Below, piece after piece: positions 52,632 to 60,708 of a stretch of 64,000 nt of DNA. This DNA is from Granulicella mallensis MP5ACTX8. Its GTDB lineage: Bacteria > Acidobacteriota > Terriglobia > Terriglobales > Acidobacteriaceae. The position numbers and the translations under genes were made by a program. The notes below the pieces were generated by a model, which ran no database searches, had not been told where the DNA came from, and worked only from the letters and a program-made list of their open reading frames with translations. Every line of letters begins with the position of its first letter. Position 1 is the stretch's first letter. The stretch spans positions 186,001 to 250,000 of the forward strand of contig NC_016631.1 in NCBI RefSeq assembly GCF_000178955.2, given 5' to 3'.

Positions 52632-53136
52632 CTGGTTGTCATTCCCGAAGGGAATCTGCTGTTTGCTCGTATCACCACAAATAAAGGTGTGAAAACCGGA
52701 AGGGCACGGTTTCAACCGTGCCACTAATGCCCAGGTTGGAAGCCTTGTACCGCTCTGCCGAAGGCTGGAGTGAAGGCGCAGCCGGAACGACTGAATTGCT
52801 CTCCTTTGTCGGGCCGAAGACGCTTGGGAATGCCCACGTGTCTCTCTTTGCTGCCACCTTCACGAAAGTCCGACGGGTGAATTGCTAGCTCCACATCAGC
52901 TGTGCTGCAGCGATTCGTGCCGACAGCCAGACTCATTCGCCTCCACCAAGAAGAGCAATTCAGTCGTTCCGGCTGCGCCTTCACTCCAGCCTTCGGCAGA
53001 GCGGTACAAGGCTTCAGCTCTGCCTTTTACGGCACGGCTGAAGCCGCGCCCTTCCGATTTCTGCCAGTGCGCGCATTCGTGCCTGTCCGTGCAGGGAAGC
53101 AGGTTCCTCGGCGGTGCCTCGGAATGACAACCAGAA
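52632..53136. repeat. Large nested inverted repeat with perfect 61-nt inner arms
   Basis: The outer ends CTGGTTGTCATTCCC and GGAATGACAACCAG (as at 50179-50333) enclose a second layer with GGAAGGGCACGGTTTCAACC and its imperfect mirror (about 53029-53060). Inside, 52741-52801 is exactly the reverse complement of 52953-53013 (61 of 61 bases; key text CTGCCGAAGGCTGGAGTGAA). The central ~150 bp contains GTCGGGCCGAAGACGCTTGG. Apparent frames here are artefacts of the repeats. The whole 52573-53156 gap is non-coding as far as I can see. Confidence 0.9.
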
Positions 53137-53156
53137 CCGCAACAGCGGAGGTTAAA

Positions 53157-53190
53157 CAGAAAGGCCCAGTCCGTAGACTGGGCCTTTCTG
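53157..53190 (-). terminator. Hairpin terminator between convergent genes
   Basis: CAGAAAGGCCCAGTC and GACTGGGCCTTTCTG form a perfect 15-bp stem with a CGTA loop. It lies 17 nt after the stop codon of bamA (leftward). The AGAAAGG/CCTTTCT ends supply a T-rich side in both directions, so it can also stop the rightward transcript. Confidence 0.85.
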
Positions 53191-53207
53191 CTTCTTGTTT
53201 CCTGCTC

Positions 53208-56200
53208 TTAGAACGTCGTTGCGACGGTAAAGCGGAAGGTCTTACGTGGCTCTCGCAGTACGTAATCCGCACCGTAGAGTTGCAGGGCTTGCTGGTAGGT
53301 GAACTGACCCGCACCCAGATTGGTGGGGAAGAGTTGCTGGAACTGCTGCGGCGTTACAGCCAACTGCTGTGGCAGGTTTCTGTAGAGACGTAGCGGGTTG
53401 TAAGCGTAGTAAATGCGGAACGGTGCGTTGACGATCGGCAGGATGACCTGCAGCTCGGCGCCGTTCGACATACGCGGGACGATGTTTGTATGGGGCACCG
53501 TGGCCAGGTCGAGCGGGAAGGTCACCTTCTGTCCGCCGAAGCAGGCACCGTTGATGACCTCAGGGCAGCCATAGAGCGGCGTGTTGAGGATCGATTGGCC
53601 GAGCACGCTCTGGCGTAGCTGCGACTTCTCCGTATCGAACGTCAGGCCGAAGTCGGTGAAGACAGCAAACGTCACCTGGTTGACGATCGGGATACGATAC
53701 TCGACGTTCGACGTAAGGCTGGTATCGCCGCCGATGGGAGCCAGACGATAGATAGGCAGGGGGATCTGCACGTTGCCCAGTGTGGCGTTGGTCGGGTCGC
53801 GCGGAACCAGCGTGCCGTCGGGGTTAGTGAGGTTGAACAATACCCGCGTCGGGATGAAGGTATACGGTGAGCTCGAACGGATGTCGAAGCCGCGTACTTC
53901 GTTCTCGCCGCCGCCATAGATACGGTTGAAGGGTGGTGCAACCTGACCGCCGAAGCCGGCGACGTTGGAGAGCTGGATGCGATAGCCCAGGACGTTGTGT
54001 CCTTCACGATCCATCCTTAGGCCCTTCATCGGGAAGAACTGGCGGTAGGTTGCGGTTGGCGCGTAGTACTTGGTGTTTCCACCAACACCTGCTACCTCGA
54101 ACGCAATGTTGAAGTCCTTGCCGTGGTGCGGTCCCTGTGCCCGGTCCAGCGTCGAGAAGCTGAAGCTGGGAGTGATCTTGGAGGTGATGATGCCGGTCAG
54201 TTGGCTCGATCCTGCGATACCGGAACGGAATGCCAGCGATTGGAAGACGTTGCGCGTCGTATCGCTGAAGGTCGTAATGCCTGAACGCGACAGGGAGTAG
54301 GTGACACCGACCCTGGCCACGCCCGAACGACGGAACAGCTTGCGCAACGGCGTGCCCGTTGAGATGGTAAAGCCGGTCGAGGACTGGTTGTAGTTGCTCG
54401 ATAGCGACTGTTGCTGGTTCGCCTGATTCGATCCTGCCACGGTGCCGGTAAGAGAGGCGGCCTTGGCTGGGTTGAAGTCGGACTTGCTGCTGAACACCTG
54501 CATACCCAGCGAAATCGGCTTGTTGCGCAGATAGGGCTCATTGAAGCCCAGGCTCAGGGTGCGCGACAGATCGCCGATGTTAGCGGTTACGTTCAGGGTC
54601 TCGCCCAGTCCGAGGAAGTTGTTGGTCTCGTAATTGAGGCCGATGAAGGAGCCGGAAAGACCGCTGAGTCCGCCGTTCAGGCCGATGGAGTTCTTGCCCT
54701 TCTCCTTCAGCTTCAACAGCAGGTCGACCGTGCCGGCGTCAGCGTTCTGGCGTGTCTCCACGTCCTGCTCAGCCTTCAGCGTGTCGAAGTAGTTGAGCTG
54801 GTTCAAGCGCAGCAGCGAGAGATCGACGAGACGGCTGTTGTAGACCTGGCCCTCTTCGATGAGGATCTCGCGGCGGATGACCTTATCGCGGGTGATGGTG
54901 TTGCCCGAGAACTCGATGCGCGAGACGTAGAACTTCTTGCCTTCGTCGATATCGACATCGAGATAGACGAGCTTTTTGGCTTCATCGACACGCGGGGTCG
55001 GCGTGCCGACCATGTTGATGAAGCCGCCCTCGCCATAGGCCTTGCGCAATGCTTCAATGCCCTTGCCGAAGAGCGTGGCGTTGAAGTACTCGCCGTCCTT
55101 CTGCGCGAACTGCGCACGCAGGGCCTTCTTGTTGGTGTATTCCTTGTTGCCGGTAAAGGTGATGCCGCCCAAACGATAGCGAGCACCTTCTTCGACGGGG
55201 ATCAGGATGTCGACGCGCTTGCCGGTAGAAGGACGCAGCGTGAAGGGATTGATACCGCCGGCATTGCGGACGTTGGTCTGCGGCTCACCGGTCAGTGCTT
55301 TGAAGTAACCCTTGTCGCGATAGGCTCCGCGCACGCGCTCTGCATCTTCGTCCAGCTTGCTGGCGTCGAAGGTGCGAGGCAGAAGATCTTCGAGGAAGAT
55401 CGAGTGCGGAATGCCGATGGGCTTCAGGTTCTTCATCGAGGCGCGGAGTTCACGCGCGTTGAGTTGCTGATTTCCCTGGAAGACGATCTTGCCCACCTTT
55501 ACGGTAGGGCCTTCCTTGATATTGAAGGTCAGCGCAACGGCTGCTGGAGGAATCGTCTTGATCTCGGTCTTGATGACCGCGAACTGATGTCCGTGTTCGC
55601 CGAGCATCTCCTGCAGGACGACTTCCGCACGCTTGACGCGCGTTTCATCGAACTGGCTCTCGACGGTGAGACCGACTTTTTCTTTCTTCCAGCGGTCGTA
55701 CACATCGGAGATGGTAACGGCGTTCAGGCCCTTGAAGTTCATCTCGCGAATGGTGGGCTTTTCGCGCACGTACACGATGAGCTGAACGCAGTTTGCCTCA
55801 TTGACGCGCTCGATGCGCACATCGTCGAAGTAGCTGGTGTTCCAGAGCGAATTGAAATCGCGTTCGACCACGACGGGATCGAAGGGATCTCCAGGCCGCG
55901 AGAACAACCGCGCCAGGATGGACTCCTTGGGGATGCGGCGGTTACCGATGACCTGCGTCTGGCACAGGATCTGCGGGCCTGCTTGCGCTCCGCTGAACTG
56001 CGGCTGGGCCTGCACCTGCGCTCGAAGTGCGGGTGTGAGAGCTGGAATCAAGGCCATCGTCGCCAACGCTGTAAGCGCGGTGACTGGAATGCGAATGCGG
56101 CTCGAGCGCGCGCGCACAGGCTGGGACGTACTGATCAGAGAGCTTCCGCTCACTCGCGTTCCGGTAAAGATAACCACACCCTCACTGCTCTTTGAATCTC

Positions 56201-56222
56201 TCAAAGCTTTTTTGAATACCAA
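53208..56222 (-). CDS. bamA: Outer membrane protein assembly factor BamA
   Basis: A protein of up to 1004 residues. After a signal peptide (about 45-72, with ALTPALRAQ) come about five POTRA domains (to ~475). Recognisable POTRA text: IPKESILARLFSRPGDPFD, VGKIVFQGNQQLNARELRA and FYVSRIEFSGNTITRDKVIRRE. The C-terminal barrel (~500-1004) has YGGGENEVRGFDIRSSSP, matching the conserved barrel region, and ends in FRFTVATTF, a beta-signal with terminal Phe. It inserts outer-membrane proteins. The first codon at 56222 is TTG; GTGs at 56177 and 56153 are alternatives. It is longer than the ~800 residues of E. coli BamA, mostly through barrel loops. Confidence 0.93.
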   Translation of the reverse strand: MVFKKALRDSKSSEGVVIFTGTRVSGSSLISTSQPVRARSSRIRIPVTALTALATMALIPALTPALRAQVQAQPQFSGAQAGPQILCQTQVIGNRRIPKESILARLFSRPGDPFDPVVVERDFNSLWNTSYFDDVRIERVNEANCVQLIVYVREKPTIREMNFKGLNAVTISDVYDRWKKEKVGLTVESQFDETRVKRAEVVLQEMLGEHGHQFAVIKTEIKTIPPAAVALTFNIKEGPTVKVGKIVFQGNQQLNARELRASMKNLKPIGIPHSIFLEDLLPRTFDASKLDEDAERVRGAYRDKGYFKALTGEPQTNVRNAGGINPFTLRPSTGKRVDILIPVEEGARYRLGGITFTGNKEYTNKKALRAQFAQKDGEYFNATLFGKGIEALRKAYGEGGFINMVGTPTPRVDEAKKLVYLDVDIDEGKKFYVSRIEFSGNTITRDKVIRREILIEEGQVYNSRLVDLSLLRLNQLNYFDTLKAEQDVETRQNADAGTVDLLLKLKEKGKNSIGLNGGLSGLSGSFIGLNYETNNFLGLGETLNVTANIGDLSRTLSLGFNEPYLRNKPISLGMQVFSSKSDFNPAKAASLTGTVAGSNQANQQQSLSSNYNQSSTGFTISTGTPLRKLFRRSGVARVGVTYSLSRSGITTFSDTTRNVFQSLAFRSGIAGSSQLTGIITSKITPSFSFSTLDRAQGPHHGKDFNIAFEVAGVGGNTKYYAPTATYRQFFPMKGLRMDREGHNVLGYRIQLSNVAGFGGQVAPPFNRIYGGGENEVRGFDIRSSSPYTFIPTRVLFNLTNPDGTLVPRDPTNATLGNVQIPLPIYRLAPIGGDTSLTSNVEYRIPIVNQVTFAVFTDFGLTFDTEKSQLRQSVLGQSILNTPLYGCPEVINGACFGGQKVTFPLDLATVPHTNIVPRMSNGAELQVILPIVNAPFRIYYAYNPLRLYRNLPQQLAVTPQQFQQLFPTNLGAGQFTYQQALQLYGADYVLREPRKTFRFTVATTF

Positions 56223-56514
56223 ACCCTGCGCGAACGAAGGGAATCTTGATTATAGGGGATGCACTGCTACTCGGGAGAAGCGAAGTGTAGCGGCGACCCT
56301 TCGGCGTACATAAATCAAGATCTTCCTCCGAACCTTGCTCCCGGACCTGAAGCCCACGTTTTGCAGTTGCCTTTTTCATGACGAATTTGCTTTTCATTCG
56401 CGTCGCCAAAACCGTAAAGCGTGGATAGGAAAAACAAAGGCAAACGCTTTAGGGTGTGTCATCAAACGGCTGTTGGGATGAAGTTCGATTGTGCAAATGG
56501 CTCGCTGTGGCACT

Positions 56515-56860
56515 GTTTCGTTAAGGGCATGGCTTCAGCCATGCCGCAGGAAACCGGGCCGAAGGCCCATACCTCTCTGCCGAAGGCTGGAGTGAAGGCG
56601 CAGCCGGAGCGACCGAATTGCTTTCCTTGATTGCGGCGAAACGGGTGGCCACATCCTCGAACGTGTCCCTGGTGGTTCTTGTGCAGCCTGGTCGCACGAA
56701 GGAAGGCAATTCAGTCGTTGCGCCCTGTGGACTTCACTCCGGCGTTACCACCCAGCGAGCAAAAGCGGCTCGCCGGGGCCCGGTTCTTCGGCAGAGTGGA
56801 AAGGGCCTCTCAACACTGCCTTTGCGGCATGGCTGAAGCCATGCCCTTCCGATCCATGCC
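56515..56860. repeat. Degraded copy of the nested repeat
   Basis: The left side has TTAAGGGCATGGCTTCAGCC, then CTGCCGAAGGCTGGAGTGAA with GGCGCAGCCGGAGCGACC. The right side mirrors these: GGAAGGCAATTCAGTCGTTG, a Gly/Arg-coding insertion near 56750-56800, then TTCGGCAGAGTGGAAAGG and GGCATGGCTGAAGCCATGCC. The right arm is interrupted, so this copy is less perfect than 52632-53136. The gap 56223-56916 contains no gene I can support. Confidence 0.8.
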
Positions 56861-56916
56861 TCGACAAACCGATTGCACGGTTCGACCAGACTCCAGGTGC
56901 CGTTTGGTGATGCATC

Positions 56917-58545
56917 CTAGCGTCTGCTGTAGGGAACAGTCAGGCCGACAAGATCCGCGCTCTTCAGGAACTCCTGCAGTCCGGCCGCCAGCTTGGGTTC
57001 GATTGAGCTCACGGGGGAGCTTGTATCGGAGGTTTCGATCTTCAGCAGCACGGGGACGGGGCGCGTCGCGTCGGCCTGGAGCGGTAGTCCGCGGTGCGGC
57101 TTGGCGTACACCAGGGTTACATGCTGGCTGGTCTGCGAATACTGCCTGCAGGCCCCGCCATCGCATACGGTGGAGGCCTCCAGCTTTTGCGTCAGGCCGT
57201 CGTTATAGGTCGCGGCGGTTAGGTCGACCGGTCCCTGCGTAGATGGCGATTCGATCTGTCCGTGCCAGGTTGGGTTCTCGCCCCGGGCGATGTGGCAGAC
57301 CTCGGCATCGTGCACGCCCAGCTCCGGAGAGATCCCAAGAGAGACATGCGTCCCGGCAACTCCGGGGGCATCTCCCGGCGCCTCGTACTCGCCCCACACG
57401 TAGACTACGGTTCCGTCGACCAAACCCTCAGCCCAGGAGCGTACTAGCGAGAAGTTGCCGATGTGCTGGGGCATGGGAGGAGGTGTGGCCGCGGACTTCA
57501 CGGCCATCGCGTCGACGCGGGCGGTGTGCATCGCCTCAAGGCCGAAGACCGTCGACAGGATCAGGATGGCCACCACCTTTGCGAGGTAGGGCACTGCCAC
57601 CGGGCCGCGTGACGGCTTCTCTTCCGGCGGCGCAGCGTTCACATCTTCCGGCGTGCGGCGCAGCTTCTCAATGGTGGTGAAGAACAGGAACGCCGCCAGC
57701 AGAAACAGGCAGGCGCCTACGATGTGATCGGCCAACTGTTCATGGGCCTGCAGTGCAGGAAAGGAGACCGCGATCCGGTCATAGACCACTAGGCTGCACA
57801 AGCGCAGCAGGTTGAAGACGTATCCCAGCAGGACCGCACCGAGCACCAGGGGAGCGAACACGAACCAGCGAAAGCGGTAGACATAGCCAACGACGATCGC
57901 CGTGAGTCCCAGGGTGATCGATCCGCGCAGACCGTCGCATCCGGGGGCGATGAACATCCCAAACCTGGGAGCGAACAGGATATTGAGGTCCACGGTGCTG
58001 AGCTTTGCGCCAATGAGCTGGGCAAAACCGCGTGCGACAGAGGCCCCGGCATGCTGAAGCGGGAGATCGACAAAATGGCTGAAGGTCTGGGGGACAGGGA
58101 TAACGGCCCACATCAAAAGGATGGGGAACCAGGCGGCACGCAGAAGGCGCTTTCCACCGAAGAGCAATACCATGCCGGTCGCATAAACCACTGCTACCAG
58201 TGGAAGCGGTGGCAGTTGCAGCAGCCAGTCTTTGTTAACAGTTACGATCAGGAGCATCTGATCGCGAAGAAACATGAGGATGGAGGAGGTTGCCAGAACT
58301 GCGAAACCCCACCAGGAGCCTTCGGTCTCCCACCCAATGGATCGCCAGGCCCTCAAAATAAGGGCGAAGCAAATGATGGGAACGACCATTCCTATCGATT
58401 TAAGGGCGTCGGTTCGCCAGATCTCAAGCAGGGCCTGTACGGAACCGTAGATACTTAATAGGCCTACCGCCGCGCACACTGAGGCGTACGCGACGGCGAC
58501 TTGCGGCCTGAATCGCTCTGGAAAGATGCTCGACAAAGAAGACAC
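56917..58545 (-). CDS. xrtJ: Exosortase J-type protein with fused EpsI-like domain
   Basis: A 542-residue membrane protein. Residues ~15-300 form the exosortase/archaeosortase core with about eight helices and the intramembrane triad: Cys203 in APGCDGLRG, Arg248 in VFNLLRLC and His274 in LADHIVGA. The C-terminal ~215 residues after a further helix (about 325-345) form a periplasmic EpsI/DUF3485-like domain (QHIGNFSLVRSWAEGLVDG ... VCHIARGENPTW). Such fused exosortases in Acidobacteriota are the J type, to my recollection. They recognise C-terminal tripartite sorting signals. The likely target is encoded directly upstream (58577-58777) on the same strand, 31 nt away. The start is GTG 58545. 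Confidence 0.85.
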   Translation of the reverse strand: MSSLSSIFPERFRPQVAVAYASVCAAVGLLSIYGSVQALLEIWRTDALKSIGMVVPIICFALILRAWRSIGWETEGSWWGFAVLATSSILMFLRDQMLLIVTVNKDWLLQLPPLPLVAVVYATGMVLLFGGKRLLRAAWFPILLMWAVIPVPQTFSHFVDLPLQHAGASVARGFAQLIGAKLSTVDLNILFAPRFGMFIAPGCDGLRGSITLGLTAIVVGYVYRFRWFVFAPLVLGAVLLGYVFNLLRLCSLVVYDRIAVSFPALQAHEQLADHIVGACLFLLAAFLFFTTIEKLRRTPEDVNAAPPEEKPSRGPVAVPYLAKVVAILILSTVFGLEAMHTARVDAMAVKSAATPPPMPQHIGNFSLVRSWAEGLVDGTVVYVWGEYEAPGDAPGVAGTHVSLGISPELGVHDAEVCHIARGENPTWHGQIESPSTQGPVDLTAATYNDGLTQKLEASTVCDGGACRQYSQTSQHVTLVYAKPHRGLPLQADATRPVPVLLKIETSDTSSPVSSIEPKLAAGLQEFLKSADLVGLTVPYSRR

Positions 58546-58576
58546 CAGCAGCCATCAAGCTGCAACTCACCAGATT

Positions 58577-58777
58577 TTACTTTTGATCTGACTTGCGGCG
58601 GGCGCGAAGACGCGTCCTGAGTGCGGATACGGCGTACGCGCCACCGGAGAGGCCTGCCAGAATCAGGGTAGGATTCTCTGGTGTGTCCGTGCAGCCGGTC
58701 AGCACGGATTGTGCATGCATTGGCATAGCTGCCATGAAGGCGAGGGCAAGGGTCGCGAACAGAAAGGTCTTCTTCAT
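58577..58777 (-). CDS. PExPT-CTERM small sorted protein, probable exosortase J substrate
   Basis: A 66-residue protein. Signal peptide 1-22 (MKKTFLFATLALAFM... then MHA). Only about 10 residues follow (QSVLTGCTDT) before the sorting signal: P33-E-N-P-T37, a hydrophobic helix (38-53; LILAGLSGGAYAVSAL) and a basic tail (RTRLRARRK). This is the tripartite organisation of PEP-CTERM-like proteins with the variant PExPT. It is the first gene of a two-gene unit with xrtJ, with AGGGA ~10 nt before the ATG. I recall the name PExPT-CTERM protein from acidobacterial annotations. A single Cys (29) is the only reactive residue in the passenger. Confidence 0.85.
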   Translation of the reverse strand: MKKTFLFATLALAFMAAMPMHAQSVLTGCTDTPENPTLILAGLSGGAYAVSALRTRLRARRKSDQK

Positions 58778-59152
58778 AAGTAGTATGTCCCTATTCGTTG
58801 TTGGATGCGTTCAAGTCTAAAGATGCCGTCGGCTTTCCGTTTGGATGCTTCTGAAGCTAAAACCTTCGGGATGAACCGCGCAGAACATCGTGTCCTTTAC
58901 GTTCTTAGACACATCATCAACAACAAAGTTCTGAGCAGTTGTCTTATCGTATCGAGTGGCTGGTGCTAAGTCAATCGGAAAGCGATTCACTACAAAGATA
59001 CTGCTGGTTTTGCAGGGGCAGCTTTCCAACTGTTCCGACGCTTTGATCTTAGCCTATAACCCGTAAAGATCCAGGGTTTTCGCCGTTTTTTCACATCAAA
59101 CCGTCAACGTCTGTAAAATCAGGCGTTGTATTCAATGGAGGACAGCAACACA
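58778..59152. promoter_or_regulatory. Divergent upstream region of the xrtJ unit and frr
   Basis: This 375-bp stretch must carry the promoters of the leftward xrtJ unit and the rightward frr gene. A purine-rich GGAGG at 59137-59141 is the ribosome-binding site for frr. A frame at 58817-59029 (reverse) encodes 70 residues with no recognisable pattern and I do not call it. AT content is visibly higher around 58900-58990 than in nearby genes. I see no clear -35/-10 pair that I would defend. Confidence 0.35.
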
Positions 59153-59737
59153 ATGGCATCGGCAATGGCGAGCATAGTCGCACTGAAGGGCGTGTACGAG
59201 GAGTTGAAGTCGCGCATGGACAAGACTGCGGAAGACTTCCGCGCCAACCTGTTGAGTGTCCGTACGGGCCGGGCTTCCGTTCATATGCTCGATAACGTCA
59301 AGGTTGACTACTATGGTACGGAGACTGCGATTGCGCAGGTTGCGCAGGTCACCACGCCTGAGGCCAACCTGATCGTCGTCCAGCCATGGGAGCAATCCCT
59401 GGTACAGGCGATCGAAAAGGCCATCCGCACCAGCAGTCAGGGATTCAATCCCATGCACGACGGCAAGATCATCCGTGTGCCCATTCCGCCGATGACCGAG
59501 GAGCGCCGCCGCGAGGGGATCAAACAGCTCGCCGGGGTGCTCGAAGATCACAAGACCTCCATCCGCAATATCCGTCGCGATGGCAATGAGACGGTGAAGA
59601 AGGCCGCCAAGGACAAGCTGATCTCGGCTGACGACGAAAAGCGCGCCAATGAAGAGATTCAGCAGCTTACGGACTCTCAGATCAAGCGCGTTGAGGATCT
59701 CTTCAAAGCGAAGGAAAAAGAAGTGATGACGCTGTAG
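59153..59737 (+). CDS. frr: Ribosome recycling factor
   Basis: A 194-residue RRF. Typical segments are DFRANLLSVRTGRASVHML, VDYYGTETAIAQVAQV, IIRVPIPPMTEERRREG and RNIRRDGNETVKKAAKDK. It splits post-termination ribosomes with EF-G. ATG 59153 is preceded by GGAGG 11 nt upstream; ATGs at 59126 and 59135 in the same frame would place that Shine-Dalgarno inside the gene. No pyrH or tsf gene is adjacent in this window. The stop is followed by a perfect 31-bp hairpin. Confidence 0.95.
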   Translation: MASAMASIVALKGVYEELKSRMDKTAEDFRANLLSVRTGRASVHMLDNVKVDYYGTETAIAQVAQVTTPEANLIVVQPWEQSLVQAIEKAIRTSSQGFNPMHDGKIIRVPIPPMTEERRREGIKQLAGVLEDHKTSIRNIRRDGNETVKKAAKDKLISADDEKRANEEIQQLTDSQIKRVEDLFKAKEKEVMTL

Positions 59738-59739
59738 TA

Positions 59740-59814
59740 CAGGGATTAGGGCACAGGGGTTAGGGATTAGACAGATGTCTTTCCTAATCCCTAACCCCTG
59801 TGCCCTAATCCCTG
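59740..59814. repeat. Perfect 31-nt inverted repeat of GGATTAGGG units between frr and folP
   Basis: 59740-59770 (CAGGGATTAGGGCACAGGGG then TTAGGGATTAG) is the exact reverse complement of 59784-59814, with a 13-nt loop. It lies 2 nt after the frr stop. The right arm encodes the last seven residues and stop of the convergent folP gene. It is a likely bidirectional terminator of the same class as 4057-4161. Confidence 0.9.
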
Positions 59815-60708
59815 CTTTACCGCATCTGCTACTGCCGCAGCTTCTCTTGCCTGCTGCACATCGTGCACACGCAGAATGTGCGCTCCATTCAAGATGGCGG
59901 CGACGTTTGCGGCGATGGTTGCAGTACGGCGTGCCTCGGCGAGGGGCAGGCCTGCCGGTTGGACGGCACGCACCGCCTCACCGAGAAAGGCCTTGCGAGA
60001 AACCCCGGCCAGGAGAGGGTAACCAAGCTTGCTGAGTTGGTGAAGACCCGCCAACAGCGCGAAGTTGTCCCGGCCCAGCTTGCCGAAGCCGAATCCCGGA
60101 TCGATGACGATATGTTCCCGGGAGATGCCGGCGGACTGGGCCACCATGAGCTGCTCCCGCAGTCCCTCCTGCACCAGGGGAACGACCTCTTCCGGAGTCA
60201 AAGGGGGCAGGGCGCGCCAGTCCTGCGGACGGCCGCGGGTATGCATCAGCAGCAGGCCGCAGTGTGCGGAGGCGACGGTCGTAACCATGGCTTTATCCCA
60301 TAACAGGCCGGAGACATCATTGATGATCTCAGCTCCCATAAGGGCTGCGTTCCGTGCCGTGGCCGCGTGGTACGTATCGACGGAGACGATCGCCTGGGAG
60401 CGCTCCCGTAATAGGCCCTCGAGAACGGGCAGCAGGCGCAGTTGTTCCTCTTCGGAGCTGAGTGGCTCGGAGCTGGGCCGCGTCGACTCCGCGCCAAGAT
60501 CGATGATGTCGGCGCCGCTGTCGACCGCCGCGACGGCTGCGGCGATTCCGGCGGCAGTCATCTGGCCTGTGTCCTGCCGGGCGACGCCGTCGCCGGAGAA
60601 GCTGTCGGGCGTCAGGTTGACGATCGCCATGATCAGCGTTCGCTCGCCCAGTGCGAGCGTTCGGGTGCGGAGCCGCCAGTCAAAGTGTGGACGCGGGGCG
60701 AAGGTCAT
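59791..60708 (-). CDS. folP: Dihydropteroate synthase
   Basis: A ~305-residue TIM-barrel enzyme of folate synthesis that joins pterin pyrophosphate with p-aminobenzoate. Signatures: MAIVNLTPDSFSGDG, DSGADIIDLGAESTRP, then INDVSGL, IDPGFGFGKLGRDNF and LLAGVSRKAFLG. ATG 60708 is chosen because TACAAT lies 6 nt before it on the reverse strand; ATG 60738 would overlap the divergent dacB start. The C-terminal residues QGLGHRG come from an intergenic-type repeat that has run into the gene. Confidence 0.93.
   Translation of the reverse strand: MTFAPRPHFDWRLRTRTLALGERTLIMAIVNLTPDSFSGDGVARQDTGQMTAAGIAAAVAAVDSGADIIDLGAESTRPSSEPLSSEEEQLRLLPVLEGLLRERSQAIVSVDTYHAATARNAALMGAEIINDVSGLLWDKAMVTTVASAHCGLLLMHTRGRPQDWRALPPLTPEEVVPLVQEGLREQLMVAQSAGISREHIVIDPGFGFGKLGRDNFALLAGLHQLSKLGYPLLAGVSRKAFLGEAVRAVQPAGLPLAEARRTATIAANVAAILNGAHILRVHDVQQAREAAAVADAVKQGLGHRG

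Noticed and set aside
52741-53013. Composite transposon with 61-nt terminal inverted repeats
   Set aside because: No transposase or any protein-like frame lies between the arms (about 150 bp), and no target duplication is evident, so at most a non-autonomous element can be claimed.
52902-53393. Possible gene of 163 codons between the exported protein and bamA
   Set aside because: It is read through inverted repeats and a terminator and then into bamA antisense; the peptide text is the same repeat-derived text seen at 56.5 kb.
54411-56195. 594-codon open frame on the + strand opposite bamA
   Set aside because: BamA POTRA and barrel motifs are unambiguous on the reverse strand; the forward frame is acidic antisense sequence.
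56631-57242. Possible gene of 203 codons upstream of the xrtJ stop
   Set aside because: It begins in the degraded nested repeat and ends antisense to the exosortase gene; it has no start signal and an Arg/Pro/Ser-rich translation.
58817-59029. 70-codon reverse-strand frame upstream of the PExPT gene
   Set aside because: It has no ribosome-binding site, no domain and no helix pattern, and lies where the promoters of two real transcripts must be.
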